From a virus, in the IMG/VR virus record IMGVR_UViG_3300034200_001512, positions 1 to 23,165 of that record: a DNA stretch of 23,165 bases; one strand, written 5' to 3'. The first letter of the stretch is position 1, and every line of letters starts with the position of its first letter. Below are positions 19,216 to 23,165 of the stretch, one piece after another. Made by a program: the position numbers and the translations under genes. Below the pieces are notes generated by a model. That model worked only from the letters and a program-made list of their open reading frames with translations. It did no database searches and was not told the origin of the DNA.

Positions 19216-21141
19216 ATGAAAGTGAAATATTTAAATAATTCAACAAGATGGGAAGTTATTCTATTTGATTATATTGACGATGTTCCCACTTCAGACCCCC
19301 CTAAAGTCGCTGTCTACAGCGGAAACAGAGGCGTTGTTGGAATTAGCGTATCAAGGTCAAAAGCCTCTATTCAAAACACAGCCAGTATCAGTATCGTAGG
19401 TGAACTCAATGCTGCCTACACGGTTGGCAACTGGGTGATTATCAAGTCAAAAGTAGGTAAATTTAAAGAAAAGAGCGACGAAAAAAGCGCTTTTAAAGAC
19501 GTGTCTCCTCTAAAAGAGGGAATCATTAGATTCATCGGACAGATTACTACTATTCAGAACTCGTACTCTGTTGACGGTTCGGGCTTGCTAGTAAAAAGAG
19601 CTACCGTTCATATCAGAGAGTGGTCTAGTCTGCTAAACATTCCTGTTCGGATTGATGCGTATTCAGTTTCTAGCTATACTAATCAAACCCAAGAGGCGTT
19701 GGGTAGACTTAGTTTTGTTGATGGCAAGGTTTCAAAAGTAAACTACGTTCAGCCTAGAAATATTCAGTTTCAAAAACTTGCACAGCAGCTTATTGACCCA
19801 TTTGTGGGCGCTGGATTGGTATTGTCTATTATCGGTGGACTAAACACAGACTCTCAGACCGGAGCAAGTTTGGGCGTAGACTTAGGAGAGTATCAAAAGG
19901 TGGTTAGTATGTCTAGACTAACCTCAAGGATGCCTAGTCTCCCTCAAGAACTGCTAGACTATTTAGAATTGCCTAAAACAACTCAAACCAACAATGCGTT
20001 TGCAACGGGCTTTACTAATACACTACTAGGCGTAATGTACGCAAATTCATCTTTTGAGGGGTCTAAGTCAGGCGCGTTAGATGGATATGGCAAAGAGGAA
20101 CGCGACCCAAAATCTTTTAATGGATACTTTAATAGTTACAGTCAGTTAAAGTCAATGTTTTCAAATTATCAAGACAGGCCAGTAAAGTCAAACTTCTTTT
20201 CTTCTTTAGGGAAGGGTGCTTCTGCTTGGAGTCTAATTCAAGAGCACATTGACACTACGATTAATGAAGCCTTTACTGACATCTGGTATTTCAAGACAGA
20301 ATCAGGAGCTACTACCTCATTGCCGATGATTATTTTGCGAGACAAGCCTTTTGCCCTCAAGACTTTTTTAACAGACCCAGATAACCAAATTAAGCACACA
20401 AAGTGGACGGCGTTTGATGACCTTCCCAGAGTCTTTGTAGATGACGTAATGATACAAAGCGTGTCTACAACAAACAGCTTCTTTACTTCTCCTAACTTTA
20501 TTGAGCCTCAGTTGCAAACAGGCGAAGTCGGCTCGTCAAGAACAGATGACCCTACGACAATCCTAACAACAGCCGTACATCGTATTATTGATGATGGAGC
20601 GATTAATAGATTTGGAACTATTGAACATTATTGGAATACTGTTTATAGTGCTCCAACAGCTAAAACAAGCGAATCTGGCACTGTATATGTTCCGTGGTTT
20701 GAAGATACTAAAAAACTAATGTACTATTGGCATGCCTTGAGTTATCGTTTTGGAGATGCTAGTCTTACTTTGAAAGACAATGACTTGCCAATCATGGTTG
20801 GTTGCAATCTATCTTTCCCTATGGGCAAGAATGTATTGTGCGGTCACGTTGAGTCAGTAAGTTGGAGTTTTAGTATTGGTATGGATGGTTCAGCATCGAC
20901 GACAACAAACGTCCAGCTTTCTTACTTGTGTAAAGTAAAGAGCAAGCTAGAAGATGATAAAGATGCAGGAGGGTTAACTTTGATTGGACCAGCAGGCTTT
21001 ACTGATTTGACTGACCCAGAGCTTGCTGACTCTAACATTAGAGAAACATTTAAGTTTCCAGAATTTAAAACAGAAATACCTAAAACACAAGAATTATTAC
21101 CAAAATTAAATTTACCTAAGTTACCGAAAGCGCCATTCTGA
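19216..21141 (+). CDS. Probable baseplate hub protein (gp27/gpD-like position), 641 aa
   Basis: The gene lies directly before the spike gene and overlaps it by one base (TGATG), the arrangement of hub and spike in P2, T4-like and related phages. The N-terminal 150 residues are strand-rich (VGISVSRSKASIQNTASISI, YTVGNWVIIKSKVG, IIRFIGQITTIQNSYSVDG), in keeping with the hub's barrel domains that define an inner ring. The middle has helical and charged parts, and the C-terminal 50 residues are rich in Lys and Pro (TEIPKTQELLPKLNLPKLPK). I see no lysozyme or peptidase motif. The start has AAGGG upstream. The hub call is from position and strand pattern, so a different baseplate or tail-tube-end protein is possible. 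Confidence 0.6.
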   Translation: MKVKYLNNSTRWEVILFDYIDDVPTSDPPKVAVYSGNRGVVGISVSRSKASIQNTASISIVGELNAAYTVGNWVIIKSKVGKFKEKSDEKSAFKDVSPLKEGIIRFIGQITTIQNSYSVDGSGLLVKRATVHIREWSSLLNIPVRIDAYSVSSYTNQTQEALGRLSFVDGKVSKVNYVQPRNIQFQKLAQQLIDPFVGAGLVLSIIGGLNTDSQTGASLGVDLGEYQKVVSMSRLTSRMPSLPQELLDYLELPKTTQTNNAFATGFTNTLLGVMYANSSFEGSKSGALDGYGKEERDPKSFNGYFNSYSQLKSMFSNYQDRPVKSNFFSSLGKGASAWSLIQEHIDTTINEAFTDIWYFKTESGATTSLPMIILRDKPFALKTFLTDPDNQIKHTKWTAFDDLPRVFVDDVMIQSVSTTNSFFTSPNFIEPQLQTGEVGSSRTDDPTTILTTAVHRIIDDGAINRFGTIEHYWNTVYSAPTAKTSESGTVYVPWFEDTKKLMYYWHALSYRFGDASLTLKDNDLPIMVGCNLSFPMGKNVLCGHVESVSWSFSIGMDGSASTTTNVQLSYLCKVKSKLEDDKDAGGLTLIGPAGFTDLTDPELADSNIRETFKFPEFKTEIPKTQELLPKLNLPKLPKAPF

Positions 21142-22013
21142 TGAGTAATATACCTTATGCACCATCAATTTCGGTTGGAGAGATAGTCGCTGTTCAGGAG
21201 CCAACTTCTGATACAGATAGAGTGACCAAGTATTTTGTAAGGATTGAAACAGATAACGGAACATCAACATTTGTGTCAAACGTCGTTGCGTCTACCTTTA
21301 TTGGTGGAGTTGCAGACGGCTTTAAGATTTATCGTCGTCCAACTACAGTTGATGATAAACCATATGAAATCGACAATAAGACTCCATTTGGCGTAGGCGA
21401 AAGAGTTATCGTTGCCTTTATCAATAACGATATTAGACGTGGAATTATTATTGGCGGCTACAACAGAATCGTAGACCTAATAGAGCTCCCTGAGCCAGAA
21501 GAAAAGAAACCTCAAATGCGTTTTCAGTATTTGGGCATGATTTTTGATATTGACACTAAGGGACAACTTACGATTACCCATACAGGTGCCCCTAAGATTA
21601 CAGACAGCCCTAGCGATGTCCCTGAAATAGACGAAAAGAAAGTTTCAGTCTTAACACTAAAAGATGATTCAAGTTTTGCTTTTGTGGACGCTAATAAGCA
21701 ATCTATCGTGGTAGATGCAACTAAGAAAAAGATAGAAATATCTTCAGACAAAGAAAAAGTATCTATTGACCAAAAAGGCACTATTAAAGTTGAGTCTTCT
21801 AAAGAAGTTATCGTTAAGGCGCCCAAAGTTGCGTTGGGAACGTCTTCGACAGAATTACTTGATTTAATTGATAAATTGTTAGAAGCATTACAAAAGGCAG
21901 CCCCTCAGCTAGTGCAAACAGCAGTAGGGCCGGGAGCTATGGACCCTAATCTGATTACCGCTGTAGCAGAAATAAAAACTAAATTGTCTCAAATTAAAGG
22001 GAAAGTTGAATGA
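21141..22013 (+). CDS. Baseplate spike (gp5/gpV-like) with OB-fold and beta-helix
   Basis: This 290-residue protein should form the trimeric membrane-piercing spike. The N-terminal part (about 10-115) reads like an OB fold: SVGEIVAVQEPTSDTDRVTK, then VGERVIVAFINNDIRRGIII, a motif typical of gpV/gp5 proteins. Residues about 185-235 have the alternating pattern of a triple-stranded beta-helix (SIVVDATKKKIEISSDKEKV, TIKVESSKEVIVKAPKVALG). A C-terminal helical part (TELLDLIDKLLEALQKAAPQ) follows, as in other phage spikes. No lysozyme domain is present, unlike T4 gp5. The stop codon of the upstream hub gene overlaps its ATG by one base, so hub and spike are made in step. Confidence 0.85.
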   Translation: MSNIPYAPSISVGEIVAVQEPTSDTDRVTKYFVRIETDNGTSTFVSNVVASTFIGGVADGFKIYRRPTTVDDKPYEIDNKTPFGVGERVIVAFINNDIRRGIIIGGYNRIVDLIELPEPEEKKPQMRFQYLGMIFDIDTKGQLTITHTGAPKITDSPSDVPEIDEKKVSVLTLKDDSSFAFVDANKQSIVVDATKKKIEISSDKEKVSIDQKGTIKVESSKEVIVKAPKVALGTSSTELLDLIDKLLEALQKAAPQLVQTAVGPGAMDPNLITAVAEIKTKLSQIKGKVE

Positions 22014-22039
22014 CCTACGTCTTTTAAAATAGATGTAGG
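22014..22039 (+). promoter_or_regulatory. Hairpin with TAAAAT loop before last baseplate gene
   Basis: CCTACGTCT (22014-22022) pairs with AGATGTAGG (22031-22039, one G-U pair) around TTTAAAAT. TAAAAT (22025-22030) lies 19-24 nt before the ATG at 22049, and the right arm merges with the GGGGAG ribosome binding site, so folding of a read-through mRNA could limit access to it. A transcript starting at TAAAAT would lack the left arm. Confidence 0.5.
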
Positions 22040-22048
22040 GGAGTGACA

Positions 22049-23161
22049 ATGAATTTAAAGTCTTTAGTAAAACAAGCTGTAGACCAAGTAAAGACTAAGC
22101 TGGGGATTGGGCCTGCTCCTAAGCCCGAAGGAGGCGCTAACTCCGTTGCTCAATTATTAAAAGATGCTTATTCAGAAAAATCTCCTTTTTATTCTGTTAC
22201 AGCAGAAGACTGGTACAAGACATTCCCTTATAGATTTAAGATAGTTGTAAAAGGTAAGCCCACTTACTATTCTTTACCTATTCCCCCAGAAGCTCTAAGC
22301 TATCAAATGGTATCAGCATCTCAGCTAATTCCGACTCTTGGTGGAGTTGTAGAAGAAACGTCACCAACTGTCTTTTGGCAAATTGCCTTATCGGGAACAA
22401 CGGGTATTGGCATTAGTCGTTCATACTCAGATAAATCAAAAAGCTCAAATAACACAAGCAAGCCAGATGATAACGGCCCACCAGACACTTTCGATAAGCC
22501 AGCATCCGGTGAAAATAGTTTTAGAACTGTCCTCAAAGGCGGCCTTCTTGCTAACACTTTTAATAAGGTCGTAAACGCAACCGACGCAGTCATGGGCGCG
22601 TGGGGTCAAGGAGCTGAAGGTGCATTTGGTCTATTGGAAGGTCTTGCCTCGACAGCTCAAAGATACAATACATCAGCAGTTAAGAACTATATCCCCGAAG
22701 AAAGCCCCGGCTCTAAATTAGCCTCTGCCGTAGGATTGGACTTCTCTCGATTTGGTTCGCAAAAGCCAAACGCAACCAACGGCTACGTAGAAATTCATTT
22801 GTTGCATAACTTTTTAAACTCATATTCACACTTGAAAGAAAACGACCCCGATAATGTTAGTCTTTATTTTGAATCACAAAAAGACAACATGCAGTGGCAG
22901 GTTATCGTAAAGAATTTTGGCTTTCAGAAAAACGCAGCACAGCCATATTTATACAAATACAATATCGTTTTGCAAGGTTTTGACCTGTCTCAAGTTGGCG
23001 GAGGCCCTAGAACCCCAGTAGACAGGTTTGGAGCAGATGGCGACCTCGGAAGCGTTAGCTCATTTACTCTTAGCGGAGCGAGCGAGCGTGCTCAGTCCTT
23101 AACACGTAAAATAAGCACAAACCCACTAGGGTTGATTGCTTCTAAACCACCAATTATTTGA
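22049..23161 (+). CDS. Baseplate or tail protein, 370 aa
   Basis: This soluble protein lies directly after the spike gene. Its recognisable core is residues about 50-125: DWYKTFPYRFKIVVKG, then YYSLPIPPEALSYQM, IPTLGGVVEETSPTVFW and ALSGTTGIG. From memory I associate this pattern (short beta-sandwich with TLGGVVEE and SGTTG) with tail or baseplate proteins of large myoviruses, but I cannot check it. A linker rich in Ser and Lys (SYSDKSKSSNNTSKPDDN) follows, then a helical stretch and a second folded part (NGYVEIHLLHNFLNSYSHLK). The ATG at 22049 is preferred to a GTG six bases earlier because it is correctly spaced from GGGGAG. It ends four bases before the window ends. Confidence 0.65.
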   Translation: MNLKSLVKQAVDQVKTKLGIGPAPKPEGGANSVAQLLKDAYSEKSPFYSVTAEDWYKTFPYRFKIVVKGKPTYYSLPIPPEALSYQMVSASQLIPTLGGVVEETSPTVFWQIALSGTTGIGISRSYSDKSKSSNNTSKPDDNGPPDTFDKPASGENSFRTVLKGGLLANTFNKVVNATDAVMGAWGQGAEGAFGLLEGLASTAQRYNTSAVKNYIPEESPGSKLASAVGLDFSRFGSQKPNATNGYVEIHLLHNFLNSYSHLKENDPDNVSLYFESQKDNMQWQVIVKNFGFQKNAAQPYLYKYNIVLQGFDLSQVGGGPRTPVDRFGADGDLGSVSSFTLSGASERAQSLTRKISTNPLGLIASKPPII

Positions 23162-23165
23162 GGCT

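Overview
The window is a segment of a contractile-tailed (myovirus-type) bacteriophage genome. It holds a probable major capsid protein, a very large tail sheath, three tandem tail-tube-like proteins, two small proteins in the tail-assembly-chaperone position, a 1020-residue tape measure, a probable baseplate hub, a gp5/gpV-like spike with a beta-helix, and one further baseplate/tail protein. Genes are tightly packed with strong AGGAG-type ribosome binding sites, and no tRNA, CRISPR array or insertion sequence was seen. The host cannot be named. A Sec-type signal peptide on the muralytic enzyme and a nearby membrane-anchored Cys-rich protein fit a Gram-negative host, but only weakly. The capsid and sheath genes show the strong codon preference (GCT, GTT, TTC, AAC, CTT) expected of highly expressed virion proteins.

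Layout. 1-1605: capsid gene, closed by a good rho-independent terminator. 1653-3329 (+): two small unknown genes, a tail-fibre collar-domain protein with HxH repeats, and an acidic unknown. 3344-5748 (-): an opposite-strand island with an AAA ATPase, a decayed second copy of a fibre collar C-terminus (no N-terminus, frameshift in a six-G run, stop lost), and a ClpX-like unfoldase lacking both the zinc-binding domain and the ClpP-docking loop. 5758-9992 (+): non-structural block with a zinc-knuckle protein, unknowns, a zinc-binding coiled-coil protein, a 44-residue hydrophobic protein, a signal-peptide-bearing lytic transglycosylase and a dUTPase. 10108-23161 (+): the tail module in the usual order sheath, tubes, chaperones, tape measure, hub, spike, baseplate.

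Expression. Two promoter-like classes are visible. Host sigma70-like sites (TTGAxT, 17-bp spacer, TAtAAc-like) lie before the 5808 and 7459 genes and, on the minus strand, before the AAA ATPase. A recurrent TAAAAT element, usually at or inside a small inverted repeat and about 24-53 nt before the start codon, precedes the collar fibre, sheath, first tube protein, 107-residue protein, tape measure and last baseplate gene. It also occurs on the minus strand before the clpX-like gene. It may be the core of a phage late promoter.

The features most worth following up are the stripped-down ClpX beside a second ATPase inside a virion gene cluster, the inverted fibre remnant, the duplicated domain in the oversized sheath, the three tube paralogues, and the TAAAAT/hairpin promoter class.
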